Origin: Metarhizium brunneum
Taxonomy: Eukaryota > Ascomycota > Sordariomycetes > Hypocreales > Clavicipitaceae
Assembly: GCF_013426205.1 (NCBI RefSeq)
Contig: NC_089424.1
Location: 1,860,001-1,924,000 of the forward strand
Reading direction: 5' to 3'
Length of the DNA stretch: 64,000 nucleotides
Each line of letters begins with the position of its first letter. Within the stretch, counting starts at the first letter, position 1. The notes beneath the pieces were generated by a model. It was not told the origin of the DNA, made no database searches, and saw nothing but the letters and a program-made list of their open reading frames with translations. The position numbers and the translations under genes are program-made. Positions 32,247 to 44,019 of this stretch are shown piece by piece.

Positions 32247-34928
32247 TCAGACACCCGGCAAGTCGATATGGCCTCCATGGAGCTTCCCCATATGCTCGTA
32301 CACGGCCGGGCCATTTGCAAATGTCATCAAGCACACCCAGCATATATGAGCCTTGCAGGCTGCGCACGTCATGTGGTTGCATCCCGAGACCTTCTCAAGC
32401 GGAGTTGCGCACTTTGGGCAATCCTTGATTCCCAGCTTTTTCTTGAGTTTCATCAACGCTGCGAACCCCCCCGACTTCAGGTCTTGATGCTCCGCGCACG
32501 ACATGCCAATGTGCGGCTCGTGGCACGCAGAGCACGTAGGCCGGAGGCAGTTGGAGCAGTTCTGCGTTCTGGCAGCCGACGAGACCCTGTATACAAAGTC
32601 GCAATCTGGACTGGGGCAGTAGCGAAACGTGTTTGGGTTACGCTTTACATGAGACGAAAAGGACAGCTCAAGGACGGTCTCGAGTGCAGCCGAGGAGAGG
32701 TATGTCTGCAGGTCCTCAACTGCCATGACGCTCCTGCAGTTGCCCTGGTTGCCATGGCACAGGATCATGAACTCCCCGGCCGTGGTGTTTGCTTTGGTGC
32801 AACTGTCTTCAAAACACTCCAAGCAATAAATGTGTCCACACTTTATCTTGACAGGAGTATCGGCCTCGGTCCAGCAAACCGAACATTCCTGCGCGGTGTC
32901 ATGGGCTTTTGCCTGCTCAACTCGCTCTGGGACCTGTTTTCTGCCTTCCATGATTGCTACGGCCAGATCATAGTCTTCCAGGGAACCAGAGACAATAATT
33001 TTCTTTGGCGTGGAGATGATATCAAACAGGACCTTTTCTTGACCGAGTTGGCCGGCAATTGTTCTGAAACCCCCGTGGCAAGCCCAAAAGAATTTCTGGG
33101 GTTCAAGCTCAATGACTCTAGAGGAATTTGACCCCGATTCCATGCGTATCAGCTGAGCCAGTCGACGCTGCGCGTCTTCGCAACGCCGCTGGGCTCCGAA
33201 GAGGCGCAATTCGGATTTTACCTTGTCCCGGAGGATGGTTACCGAAAGTTCTTTCTCTAGTGTCTTGATCGCTTGGAAAAGCTTCCCATTGGTCTTGAGT
33301 GAAGAATGCCAGAGGGTGGCGTCGTTGTCCGTCGCGACGACACCAGCAAGGATCGATTCAAGGTCAGCCTTGGCATTGACGACATTTTCTGCCAACTCGC
33401 CCTCAATCTTCAAAACTCTGAAACGTTGCAGAGGGCCTGTGGGCTTGTAGGCCCTGAAGGAAATGTTATCTTTCCAAGTTGTCTGCTGGGCAACGATTCG
33501 AGACTGCACAGCGTCGAAAACGTTGATGGCGACCTTGAACTTGGCCGAGTACACCATCTGCACAGTTAACCGTGCCTTGCGATGGAAAGGGAGTTCCATT
33601 TTGCCAAGTTCCAGGGAAGCTCTGCGAGCGTCAGCCTCATCGAGGAAGCGCGCAGTTGCCTTCACCCGCCTGGAATTTGCATTCGTCTCCAAGGGGGGGT
33701 CACAATACTCCAAGGGTCCGATATTTGTTAAGAGAGAACGTATCATCGCCCAAGCCTCCTCCTCGTCTGTTGAGTACGTTGGGGCCCCCATCTCTACATG
33801 GTGAGGTTTGTTCCGCTCATGCGTGATGGCTCGCAAAATGTCGCGCTCCTGTGCGGCAGCCGGGACATCAGTCAATACAACAGTCCAGGCAACATGGTTC
33901 CCACGGGCTGGCCGCGAGGGTATGACGGATTCGGCTCTGGTAGCTGCGGCAGCAGTGACTCTCTGGTCCAAGACCCTATATGCCCCCTTTGAGAACATGT
34001 CACTCACACGGCGGGCGATATCTCCGTTGCCAAAGTTCAACCAGACAATCTTGACTGCTTTATGCCAAGAAACATGGACCTTTTTGCAGTCTACGCGTCG
34101 AGCGTTATGACCAGAGGGCATGGGCGCGGCAATAGACGTGACTATTATCTTCGATCCTCCCCATGTGCAGCCGGGTTGAACGAGACTGCAGAGTCGTTTT
34201 GAAAACGACGCATCGTCCGATCTGACGGTTGCTCCGTAACTACCTTCCATGTGAAATGTGCAAATATCGTCGACGCTGATGTGTAAACCCTTTTCAGCTA
34301 GCATATCTCGAACCGATTCTTTCGACGTATTTTGCCGTAATCCGCTGATGCGAGCAGCAGAGAAGTCACCAGGCAGGCGGATCTTGGATACGCGAGCACC
34401 TGCGTCGAACTGGACGAATGCACCGCCGATGGTTCTTGTGAAGTCGTCTTTCTTGTCTTCATCCTGCTTCAGTTTTCTTAGTACAATCTTTGTATGAGTT
34501 TGGATAATAGGCTAGCTAACCTCTGGTGGTTCAGCAGCCGCGTTCTGGGGGAGCTGTCCATCGTCGGCATGGACATATATGCATTTTGCTCCATATTTGC
34601 AAACTCCGATCTTGTAATACTTGCAAATGGGCTTCGAATCTCCAGAGCCGACTGTGTATCTGCTCTTTACGCGGGCCTGTTTGGGTTGTCCAATCCTTTA
34701 CGGTAAGCTGATGCTCTGACGATTTTTCGTGTGCTACTGTACCTCTTGGGAGTCCGTATCTGAACTATTTGATGATTTGACATCATGCAAAAAGGGACAC
34801 GAGGTTCCCTTTGTACATGATCCCGTCAGGAAGAATCGACAGGGTGTGACTGCTCGCCAGTCCCCAACGGACTGGTGTTGGTGCTCGTCTTTCGTCAAGG
34901 AGACGGGACGATTAACTTTGGCACTCAT
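32247..34928 (-). CDS. E3 ubiquitin ligase with two CCCH zinc fingers and a C-terminal RBR (RING-IBR-Rcat)
   Basis: Three exons (34928-34743, 34676-34521, 34487-32247) encode 860 residues; both introns are phase 0. Exon 1 has a CCCH finger, C30-x7-C38-x5-C44-x3-H48 (CRFFLTGSC...CPFLH). Exon 2 has a second with the same spacing, C80-C88-C94-H98 (CKYYKIGVCKYGAKC...H). CCCH fingers of this spacing usually bind RNA. A long middle part has RRM/KH-like blocks (GGAFVQFD; KTLEKELSVTIL). The C-terminus is an RBR module: RING1 from about residue 649 (CSVCWTE, KCGHIYCLECF), IBR (YCPSPDCDFVY, CSNCLRPTCSACH) and Rcat (DCPKCATPLEKVSGCNHMTC). The cysteine in GCNHM (about 817) is the expected ubiquitin-thioester residue and is present. 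The protein is probably an RNA-linked RBR ligase. The architecture recalls plant helicase-RBR proteins, but no helicase is present here. Confidence 0.9.
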
Positions 34929-35966
34929 GGTGATTAAATACCATTCAAACGCCTTGGAGTGGTGGATGGATGAAGAAGGAAGATTGGCGACGTGATTGAG
35001 GGGCTGTTTGAAATTCGGGTTGCTCTACGTCGCGGTGCATGGTGATATTCACAGCTCATAGTGGGCTGTGCAGGCCGCGACTGGCTCTGTGTAACTATGC
35101 GTACGTAATGCAGTCTCGTTTGAAGATGGGTTTGCATTCTTGAAAGCTAATTATAGCCCCGTGGGAGGAAAATGGACGTTCCCAATGTTAAAAGGGGCAG
35201 GAAATGGGCTTACAAACGGCGAGGTGCCTTGTAAACGACGGACAGGCCGTCCTCTTGGATGATGTCCAAGAGCCCTTAGATACAAACATTGTACCTAATG
35301 TCTGATATTCGGTGACTGTGACAAGGGTTCAATACAGAAGGCTTGAAGCGAAGGGCCTAGATTCAAAAGATAATCCTGAAGGGTGTCAAAGATCCTTATT
35401 TTCTAAGAGGAAGGAAGGGAACAGAAGCTATCATATGAACCTAAAGGGAACGCCTGTGTCTAGAGCTCTTGCCCGGGCACGTGTTTAGTCTGTGTAACCA
35501 ACAAGCCCTTTGTTGGTGAGGCCCCCTTGTTGGGCGATTTCTGGGTAACAGTGACGCAGTCGAGGTGGCGGGCGACATGGGCATATTGCTGTATAAATCA
35601 GCTCCATGTCTCTTTTCCAGCATTCTAAAGATGACTAGTTACATGAAACGTCTAGAATAAATCAAGTTTACAGACATGGTGCAATTAATATAGGTGAAGG
35701 CAGGCTACTTTCCGGGAAAGGCTCAGGGGTTAAGTTGTTGATTATCACGCTACAACAAACAGAGTTTCCCAACAGTGAGCATATTCGATATAATGACAAG
35801 TATACAGTGTACTTGTGACTTCCTACATACGATATGTTTCATTAGTCCCCATATATAATGGTAGTATTAGTCGAGGTGATGGGTCCTTTGCCACAGATTA
35901 TCCAATACACAATCTCGCTTATCCTTAGTTGTTTAATTATCAACCTTCTCCCCCGGCAAGAGTGAT
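34929..35966. other. 1-kb intergenic region
   Basis: It holds the promoter of the RBR gene and the 3' side of the kelch gene. Open frames are short, and no RNA gene or repeat is recognised. Confidence 0.5.
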
Positions 35967-38067
35967 TCAAGGCTTTACGCCATTCTCCCCTCTCGGCGGC
36001 AGCTCGCTTACAGAGCCCACTGCATCACGCGTACGGCCATCTTGCAGGGAGGGAAGCTCAGATGGCTCTTGCGGACTTCCTGGACGAGACCATCGAGACA
36101 CCACGTAGCCAGTGGGCTCCATGGATGTGGTCATGCTCGGTGGCGCTGCCGTACTGCTCACGCTGTACAGTCTTGCGTCCTGGGTCATGACAGATTGCCG
36201 CCGTTCTTTTCGACGGCGAACGATCTTCCTGCCCATGATGAACCACACAAACAGCAGAAGGGCTACCCCTGCAAGACTGCCAATAACAATGCCGGCAATG
36301 GCACCACCAGACAGACCCTGGCTCGGGACGGGTGTTGGTGTGGGCGTGGGCGTGGGCGTAGGTGTGATGGTTGGGGAAGTTATAGGGCGAGTTGCGCTTC
36401 GCGTGTCTTTCGGTTCTCTCATTCCCATCAAGTTCCTGAGGGCCGTGTTTTGAGGGTCATATCCTCCTTTGGGGCTCGTCTGCGTTGCGGTGCCGTACCT
36501 GTTCCCACCAATGGTATTGTAAACATCGCTGGGTACGACATTGTCGGTGTAGTTTGGCTGGAACAGCGCCCAGTGTGTTTTGTCATCTCCTGCATTATGG
36601 AGCGTCCCTGTCCAAAAGTCGTGTTGCGCCCATGAGCCGTCGTCAATATCGCAGCCAACGTCCGGGTAGGGGTAGGTACCACCAATTATAAGCATCTGGG
36701 ACATTGACTTGACCATGTTGCAGGAAGCACTGTAGTGGCCTCTGGGGAACGAGTCATTCCCATGACCTTTAGGCTCCGACTTGATCCAGACGAATGACGG
36801 GAGCGTCAAGATGTATACATCATTAAATGCAGTGGTGTTGACGACGGGGGGCGGTACACTCAGGCCTCCCCAGAGGTAGCTTTTTATTTATCAGTACTGG
36901 CAGCTGGTTGTCGTATTATTAAAGAGGATACTAGGTACATATGTACGACTTACATGTTGAAACTTGATTTGTCAGGTGCCCAGGCCACGTCCATGCAGAA
37001 CTGGCGTCTATTTTGCGGTATCTCGCCAGTTGCTGTCTGAGTGTACCATATGTCGGCCGAGGCGTCGAACACAAAGATCTTGTCGAGCGGCTGGGGTTCC
37101 ACTGTCCCGTTGCTGGAATTACTGACAAAACCTCCCATGTATACAAGCAGGCCAAGGGGATCGCCTGCCGGGATCCATACCATGGCACCTTCTGCTCTTG
37201 TTTTGCTGCCCCCTGGGCTAGTTTTCTGGGTAAAGATGTCCGCCTCGTAATCGTACGCGTAGAAACTTGAGCTCATTGTTCGTGGCTGAGTCCATCCGCT
37301 CATTGAGGCATTACTTATCCATCCTCCAAGGTAGTATCCCATACCGGTCTGAGATACCCCGACTCCAGCCCCATATGAGGCAATATCTGGCGACGGATTC
37401 ATCTTGGGCGTGCCAAGATCCCACCACTTGTCATATAGAATGTCGTAGCTTAACATGTGGTAAGGATCGCTAGGATAATCCGTATTCCATTCGCCGCCAT
37501 ATAGATAGAATATCTTATTGACATTATCACCCCATAGAACCCCTCCACTTACGGCTGGGATACTGCCAGGTTGAGAGTCAGTATCTTTTTTCTGCCGGCT
37601 CCATGAAAGACATCAAGTTGCAAAGTATAAACGAGACAGAACACAAGGGCTGACTTGCCTGTCGTTCTTATTTAAACTCGTGGTCAAAATCGGCCACCCC
37701 ACCTGTCCTGTTCTAGTCGCTGTTTCATTAGTCCCTGTTTTATTAAGATCGTGATATCCTAGCAACTTGTCTTTCATACTGAGTTAGCCGTGTCATATTA
37801 TTCTGTTAAATTGGCATGAACATGGCCGTTATGCATCCATAAGATTGACGCACTGGAATAATTTTGGTGATTTTGTGGAAAGCCCTGGTAGTTCACCCAG
37901 CCGCCGTCAATGTACAGCTTATCATCGATCACCACTGTCTGATGTCCGTATCTGCGACAGAAGTCATGCACTTGGTCTAGAGCAGTAACCCAATGAATAG
38001 CGGATAAAAATAGCAGTGCTAGTAGTGGCTGCTTGCGTCCCCCAAGCCGTGGTTGCGGACAGATCAT
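35967..38067 (-). CDS. kelch-repeat single-pass membrane protein
   Basis: The start at 38067 gives a signal-type N-terminus (MICPQPRLGGRKQPLLALLF, then LSAIHWVTALDQ). Kelch-type blocks follow: RRYGHQTVVIDDKLYIDGGW (exon 1, to about 37798), GGVLWGDNVNKIFYLYGGEW and GAGVGVSQTGMGYYLGGWIS (exon 2, about 37600-36954), and YLWGGLSV and QMLIIGGTYPYPDVGCDI (exon 3, 36879-35967). Intron 2 is clear (GTAAGT...AAAAG). A TP-rich linker is followed by the membrane helix GGAIAGIVIGSLAGVALLLF and a basic, Ser/Pro-rich cytosolic tail. The join between exons 1 and 2 is not resolved: exon 1 runs into a stop after HANLTE and no GT donor sits there; a GTGCGT further upstream is possible, at the cost of conserved-looking residues. 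The gene may have one bad junction or be disrupted. Related fungal proteins are surface or cell-wall-associated kelch proteins of unknown role. Confidence 0.75.
36327..36365. repeat. GTGGGC-type hexamer repeat coding for a Thr-Pro linker
   Basis: About five GTGGGC-like units on the plus strand encode alternating Thr-Pro (TPTPTPTPTP) between the kelch ectodomain and the membrane helix of the minus-strand gene. This is a length-variable stalk of the kind often O-mannosylated. Confidence 0.75.
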
Positions 38068-39369
38068 GGTCCGTGTCAACGCAATGAAATGCGCAGCCAG
38101 AGATTGCATGACTAGACTTTTCGGAGCTACCTCGAAGAATGAGGCTTTCAAGTCAAGAAGAGTGATATTGTGTCGACCATCTGCTAGGTATAGACCAGGT
38201 CTTGAAGCTGCACCCAACGGTTTGGTCGCGGTGGCCATGACATATATACGTGGCATCAAACAAGTCTGGTTAAGGTTACTCCCAATAGTTGGACATAATT
38301 ACGCCAGTTAGTTGAGCATTATGTGTGTGCCATTTGTACTGAGTTCATGCCACTGTGTTGGGTGCCTTCCAGTCTGTCGGTATGATTGCATTTTCGCAGT
38401 GTTGCTCAGCTGCTCGACATGGAGTGCTGAAAGGTTGTCTCCTTCTTTTCTACCATCCTCATGTCGCCGTAAACTTTGAGCAACACCTCTTCCAAAGAAA
38501 CGCCATGGAGGTACCCTACATCCTTGACGCCATTAACACATGAATACTAACACGGGTCAAGAGTCAAGAGTTGCTTTTGGCACTCGGAACTCTAAAACGC
38601 CTCCAACCCAGCATCAGGTCAAACGACGCGGGGTTAGAGTTAATGCCTTGGCAAGTGGCGTGAGCAGTTCTCGAGCTCAAGTGTCACGTTTTACTAGAAA
38701 TCATAAATATACTCTTAATATTAAGTCTATTAAAGCAGAACAAAATCATGTAGAGTTATTCCATGTGGTTAGGCTGGCTGACTGGTATAAAAAGGTCTCT
38801 TACTACGCCACAAACAAAACCTTTATCTTTTATATAAAACACCATGATCAACTAAATTTGAATACATATTAGCTCGTTCCACGGCTCAAAGAAATCTCGC
38901 TTTCGAAATAACATCTCCCCGGGAGTACCGAGTTGGATATACAACATGAGCGGCCATCTACCAATCTGACTCGCACCACGCTCGACAACCAACTTGGTGT
39001 GTACTATTAGCTGTGTTTGGCGCCACCAGCCAAAGACTAGCAACCCCCCCCCCAAGGGAACTAAATTTCATTTTCAATTATTTCGCAAGCTTTCGTTTTC
39101 CGAATCTCTCATGTGTTATCCAGATGCAAGGGCAGTGAAATGATTAGTCTCTAACCTCCAACCCTCGTGAATTTACAACTAAATTTGAGCCTACATCAAC
39201 ACATCTTGGAGGTGGCTGTATGAGAGACTTATAAAAACAGCTATACAGCTTATCAGAAAAGCTTGGTATTGCGCCTGCGGTATATTGCCTCGAAAAGGGG
39301 ATAAATTGGCCCGTATGGCGTATACCCATCCATAATAGGCACCGACAAGGCTGTTCATGGCATAGGAGG

Positions 39370-39509
39370 CGTTACCGTTTCTCTGCAGCTGAATCCATCA
39401 TGGCGTTCTACTCATCGGCCGCCGCCTCAGGCCAGGCCAGAATGTGGTTTTACATGGTACTCTCAATCTCAGCTACACGCCACCAGACAAACAGGGTCTC
39501 GGTGGCGCC
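39370..39509 (+). repeat. diverged direct repeat, copy 1
   Basis: Shares an ordered series of blocks with 40633-40792: TTACCGTTT..CTGCAGCTGAA, GGCG.TCTACTCATC.GCCG, CCAGGCC and CACCAGAC.AAC, ending GGCGC. Function is unknown, and it may be part of an old mobile element. Confidence 0.6.
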
Positions 39510-40632
39510 AGAGCCAAGGATTCGGTATATTTCGCTCATCTTGGGATGAAAGCAGGGGGTTGTGTTACATTACGAACGTAACAACTGCCTCCTCATCATG
39601 TCAATTATTCCTTTGGCAAGGAGGGGGGGCTGAGTCGAAGACAACTCCCAAGTTCTGGATCCCAAAGCCACAGAAACTGTGCGCGAGCACATCGGCCAAT
39701 CGCGTGCCCTGGTATGTCTGCAGTGCATTGAGTTCATATTTCCTCCCTGGCAGACATATTAACTAGCGGCGGCTGTGGCCGGTTCGCCTGGGAAATGGGC
39801 GGCCCAAGATCGGGTGGCAACCCTAACCCTTGGAAGACTGAACATGCTGTTCTCACTGACCATCTTCGCCAAAGGGTGCGGTGTAGATACACACTGCATC
39901 ATATCGATTGTCACATTATCGGGATGGAAAACTATCCTTGGAAAGAGGCACGCGCTTTAGTTGCACAGTACATCTTACACTCCGCTGCCATCTTTTAGAA
40001 ACGGCACACCAAATCGCAACTAGATGTCGCGCGCTTCGTCCCAAATTTAGCGTTCGACAACATCAGTACTCTTGGCTCCGTCTATGCAATTTGTTTCATG
40101 TGGTTATTATTGGCGAGGCTGTCAGGTAGTGAAAAGTATTGGTGTGAACCAACTCACGTCCACTGCGTTATAATACTCATTGTCAACTAAGCTGGCCCTT
40201 TTCCCTACCAAATTAATTGTTTACATCAATCGATTCCTTCTAAACTCTAAAAGGGCTTAGTTTTGCAAGTTTTTACAGCTACCTGGAAAAAAACGTCTTA
40301 GTCAATGTTCTGTTACTATTTGAAGTAAACTGTCCAGCTATTTCCATTGTAGATTCATTATGCCAACATGAACATTGTCTGAATACAGGGGCATTGAAAG
40401 GCCACTGAATGGATGGGTTTGTCAGGCTTTCCGGCCCCTACAAATCTACCAGCTAACGAAAGTTTGTCTGAATGCAGCCTCGGGAATGCTGTATCAGCGA
40501 CTCACAATGACCGTGAAGCTTTAGTGTTTGCCTTCTACGTCTGCTGTATGGAAGAGTACAAATACAAAGTTTGTCTCCAGCACTACTAGCCAATCATACT
40601 AGTCATCGAGGATATGATTCAGCGCATTGACA

Positions 40633-40792
40633 GCATTACCGTTTTGCTGCAGCTGCAGCTGAAGCTGAAGCCACGACGGCGCTCTACTCATCAGCCGCCT
40701 ACTCCGGCCAGGCCGGGAATGTGGTGTTGAGCAGCCATTTCAGCCTCAGCTGCCGTCTCACCAGACGAACATGGTCGAGATCCCAATGGCGC
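40633..40792 (+). repeat. diverged direct repeat, copy 2
   Basis: Second copy of the 39370-39509 element in the same orientation, with an extra CTGCAG/CTGAAG expansion near its start. Substitutions and small indels are spread along the length. Confidence 0.6.
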
Positions 40793-42006
40793 GGAGACAC
40801 AGTGTACTGTGCCTGTATTGTCACGGAAAACAAGATGCTCTATGTCGTCTTTCATTGTTACATTTATTGCTGCAGCCTGTCACAAGCTTCTTCCCTACCA
40901 CATCTGTCAGTGGTGAGGCTGGGGCGGGGTGGAAAATTACTTTGGTGGTATATCCATGAGCCACAAATGCTGGCTAGGAGAATTGAAGTTATTCACCCAC
41001 CTATGGCGACCGTAGGGGATGCTCGACTAGTCCAGCCTTGGAGTCTTGGAGATACGCGAAAGCTGTCCCCTGCAGATGTTGCGGAGCCGGACCGTGCCCG
41101 GAGAATTACTTGTATTGCATTGTATTCGTAACAGACTGTCAGCGTTGAAGGCGCATCCATGTTCTGGCACGGCCTCGTCAAGAAAAGACGCAAGTTGATC
41201 CTGGAGGCTTTGCCAAGCTTGCTCCAAACAACGTCTTGGAAAAAGTTATTGAAGTGGATGGAGTTGACGATGTTGAGTGAATCGGATGCAGCAAACGCGG
41301 TAACTTCCGGCAAAGATGATACGGGGAAAGCCCTATTCTGCGCCACTGTCCACGAGTTTGGCGAATGGACGTCGAGAAATCGCCAAGTATATTCGACATA
41401 TTCTAGCTCAAAGCAAGGCAGTCTCCCTACTTGCCGGGCTAGGCGCCATGATTCCAAGACAATATTGTCGGCAGGTCATCCTTCCATGACATCATTAGAT
41501 GAGCTGAAAGGATATCAGAACATTTGGTTCCATTTCTGCGTGTTCTTTGACAGAGATATCATCTTGGAAGGGGTGTCAGGTCAGGTTCTCGGGGCTTCAT
41601 ATGGTGGAGTTGGAATGGTTAATGTCGATATTGAGGGAAATGAGAGAGAAATTTTGACCAGAGAGCCATCGCCGAAGGAGGAAGATGAGGAGTGACGAAT
41701 CATGGAAGCCGCGCTATGCGATTCCAGCGTACGTTTGATGAGGCCAGTGTTCGATATTCGAGGGGATTTTCGCTTGGCCGTTCACGATCCGATCCTAGAA
41801 CAGGTATATTCTTCTTGTTTGTTCGAAGCCTGTGAGGCTAAACAATTGTATTTCGGCAATAAAGGTTTGCACTGTCTTCCAATTGAAAGAGGTAGTCCAA
41901 TGCGCTATAGCCAAGACAGCGGCCCGAGTATAGTAGCAATTGAACACGAGGATCGCTTCTTACAATCTTGGATATGTCCCAACAGATCCTGTTTGTCGTG
42001 CATCAG

Positions 42007-43359
42007 TTATCCCCATCGCCGACGTCGTGCATAGCCTTCTGCTCTATCCGAGTAGTCCTCCCATTCACCCCCCCTTGCCTTGGGGAATGGTTGATCTGAA
42101 ATTTTGCGACCTGTGAACGGTATGCTCTCTCCTTCGAAAGGGAGAGATGCCTTGCCCAGGAAACTAGCCATTCTCTCATCCTTGAACTTGATGGCCCCCT
42201 TTTCAGCATCCGGATAGATTTGACCTTCGCCAGTTTCTTGGCCTTTCAGACGCAGGTAGAATGTCCTCGGCTGGGCTTTTTGATTCTCCGCCGATTTTGC
42301 TTGTTTCGGCGGGCGCCCTCGACCACGGGGCGCTTCGGGGGCCTTTCCTTTTGAGCTTGAAGCAGATTTGTTTCCGATATCCGCATCCGCATCGTCATCA
42401 TCCCCAAAGCCCATGGAGCCATCACTCAACCGAGATTCGGCCTCTCGATCCAGCTCGGCGCAGTACTGCACCAAGGTGGCCTTGTTGTCACAAATGACCA
42501 TGGCACCTATAAACATACCAAAGTCAAACTTTGCCTCATAGACTCCCCGTTCCTCGGTAGTGCGAATATTCAAGGTCATGTTTTTTGCGTCGTCTGGCCA
42601 ATTGTCCGTGATTTCTTCGCAGTCGATCATGTAACTGCCAACTGGGGAATACTTCTTGGGTCCTCTTTTCTCCTTCAGAGCCTCGAGATAAGCATTGTGC
42701 TTTGCCGTCCGCCCGTCCTCATGCTCTTGCTTCAGCGCTTGCACTTCTTTCTTCTCTTTGGCGGGGTGCTCATTTGCTGCTTTCTTCACAGCTGCAGACG
42801 TCCATCCCATGAAGACGACTTGCGTCTTGGGTCCATATCCCGTTGCGCATTGCAAACCAGGTACTTTGCTAGCAGCCTCGACCAAATCGGACCTGTACTT
42901 GCTACTTGGCTCGAATGGTATGCCAACTACTGTAGCCGTTTTGGTGCTATCCGGTTGGCCAGATCGCAAGAAGTATTTCTCCATAACCCATGAAGGTTTA
43001 GTTGCGAGTTGCCGAGGGGTTTGCGTTTCTAGCCATTCCGTGTGCATCTGCCGCTGCAGAGCTGTGATGTGATCTGGTACCTTGTCACAACGCCCTGCGA
43101 GTAGGGTTTTCCTCATCAAAACTGTCCCATTGCCGGAGAATTCCGCCTCGTCAAATTTAACGCCGTAATGCTTCAATTGCGAGCGAATAAAGCTCGAGCC
43201 GTGGTGATATAATTCCCGTTGTCCTTCGCGCGTCACCTTGGGGACGAACATGCGTTGCAGTACAGAGCCATCAATTCGTTCAATATGATGTGCCGTGAAC
43301 CTCCCATACTGAGAGGCGAACCCATCTCTTTCGACGGATTCATCACGATAGGAAGCCAT
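42007..43359 (-). CDS. conserved fungal protein with AT-hook, function unknown
   Basis: A single exon encodes 450 residues. The N-terminal 250 residues are mixed alpha/beta (SSFIRSQLKHYGVKFDEAEF, VGIPFEPSSKYRSDLVEAAS, YGPKTQVVFMGW), followed by a charged helix (AAVKKAANEHPAKEKKEVQA) and KYSPVGSYMIDCEEI, NMTLNIRTT. An acidic DDDDADAD stretch precedes an AT-hook-type motif (APRGRGRPPKQAK) and a C-terminal part with FYLRLKGQETGEGQIYPDAE. The layout suggests a nuclear, DNA-associated protein, but this rests only on the AT-hook. No known catalytic domain is seen. The frame is intact from an ATG at 43359. Confidence 0.8.
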   Translation of the reverse strand: MASYRDESVERDGFASQYGRFTAHHIERIDGSVLQRMFVPKVTREGQRELYHHGSSFIRSQLKHYGVKFDEAEFSGNGTVLMRKTLLAGRCDKVPDHITALQRQMHTEWLETQTPRQLATKPSWVMEKYFLRSGQPDSTKTATVVGIPFEPSSKYRSDLVEAASKVPGLQCATGYGPKTQVVFMGWTSAAVKKAANEHPAKEKKEVQALKQEHEDGRTAKHNAYLEALKEKRGPKKYSPVGSYMIDCEEITDNWPDDAKNMTLNIRTTEERGVYEAKFDFGMFIGAMVICDNKATLVQYCAELDREAESRLSDGSMGFGDDDDADADIGNKSASSSKGKAPEAPRGRGRPPKQAKSAENQKAQPRTFYLRLKGQETGEGQIYPDAEKGAIKFKDERMASFLGKASLPFEGESIPFTGRKISDQPFPKARGGEWEDYSDRAEGYARRRRWG

Positions 43360-43752
43360 TGTGGACGCTGCCGATTGCGGCCTCCGACAACCAAGACGTT
43401 CTGGCAGCTAAACGGGCTTGATGGCAGATGTCCAAATACGAAAAAGATGAAGACAGATACGACAAGTCTAGTCAAGCAACGGGATCTGTCTATGCAGCGT
43501 CACGTGTGGATTGTCGGAAATTAAGACCTATGTGAACCCCGATAGTTATTGTAGACGGGTTCTTGAAATACCTGTATTTCCAAACAGGTGTTTAACAATG
43601 TGCTGGCGCATGAGGGCTGCAGAAGACATGCAGGCTTTGTGTGGCCATGTTGAGGCCTGACTCGCGCGGCTCAAGTGCTGTTCATTATTCTGTCGTGCGA
43701 GTCTGTGTCTGGAGTTCTGCAGACCAGTTCTTGCAATAGGATCCTAGCGCCC

Positions 43753-43816
43753 GCGCATCGGGCATCTTGAAAATGCAAACTTGGGAATTGTGCATTGTCA
43801 TCTGACAGATGGCATC
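43753..43816 (+). repeat. 64-bp direct repeat, copy 1
   Basis: It begins GCGCATCGGGCATCTTGAAA and ends TGACAGATGGCATC. It is identical to the copy 203 bp downstream at 59 of 64 positions and is preceded by a TAGGATCCTA palindrome. Confidence 0.9.
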
Positions 43817-43955
43817 AATTAGGATCCTATCTCTGCGGCCTGGAGGTTCAATTCAGGAAGGTGGCAGCCTAAGTTATTATCAATAACCATGGGGCAAGTT
43901 CGCGACGTACATACGCACCACTTCGTAGTTCTCTTGAGATGCGTTGGTTCGATAT

Positions 43956-44019
43956 GCGCATCGGGCATCTTGAAAATGCACACTTGGAAATTATGCATTA
44001 TCATCTGACAGACGGCATC
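43956..44019 (+). repeat. 64-bp direct repeat, copy 2
   Basis: Same orientation as 43753-43816. Of five differences, three are G-to-A relative to copy 1, two of them in TG-to-TA context, the direction expected from repeat-induced point mutation. Confidence 0.9.

Larger units (their letters stand above)
38068..42006. other. 3.9-kb gene-poor, partly AT-rich, decayed region
   Basis: No supported gene. AT-rich blocks occur at 38690-38870 and 40140-40330. Two diverged copies of one sequence are at 39370-39509 and 40633-40792. Open frames such as 41159-41695 (plus; ends NVDIEGNEREILTREPSPKE) and 41702-42034 look partly protein-like but have no recognised motif, start in odd contexts and cannot be joined by good introns; they may be relics. 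Confidence 0.5.

Noticed and set aside
41159..42034. two consecutive plus-strand open frames
   Set aside because: They look partly protein-like, but no family, no good intron between them and decayed surroundings; treated as possible relic only.
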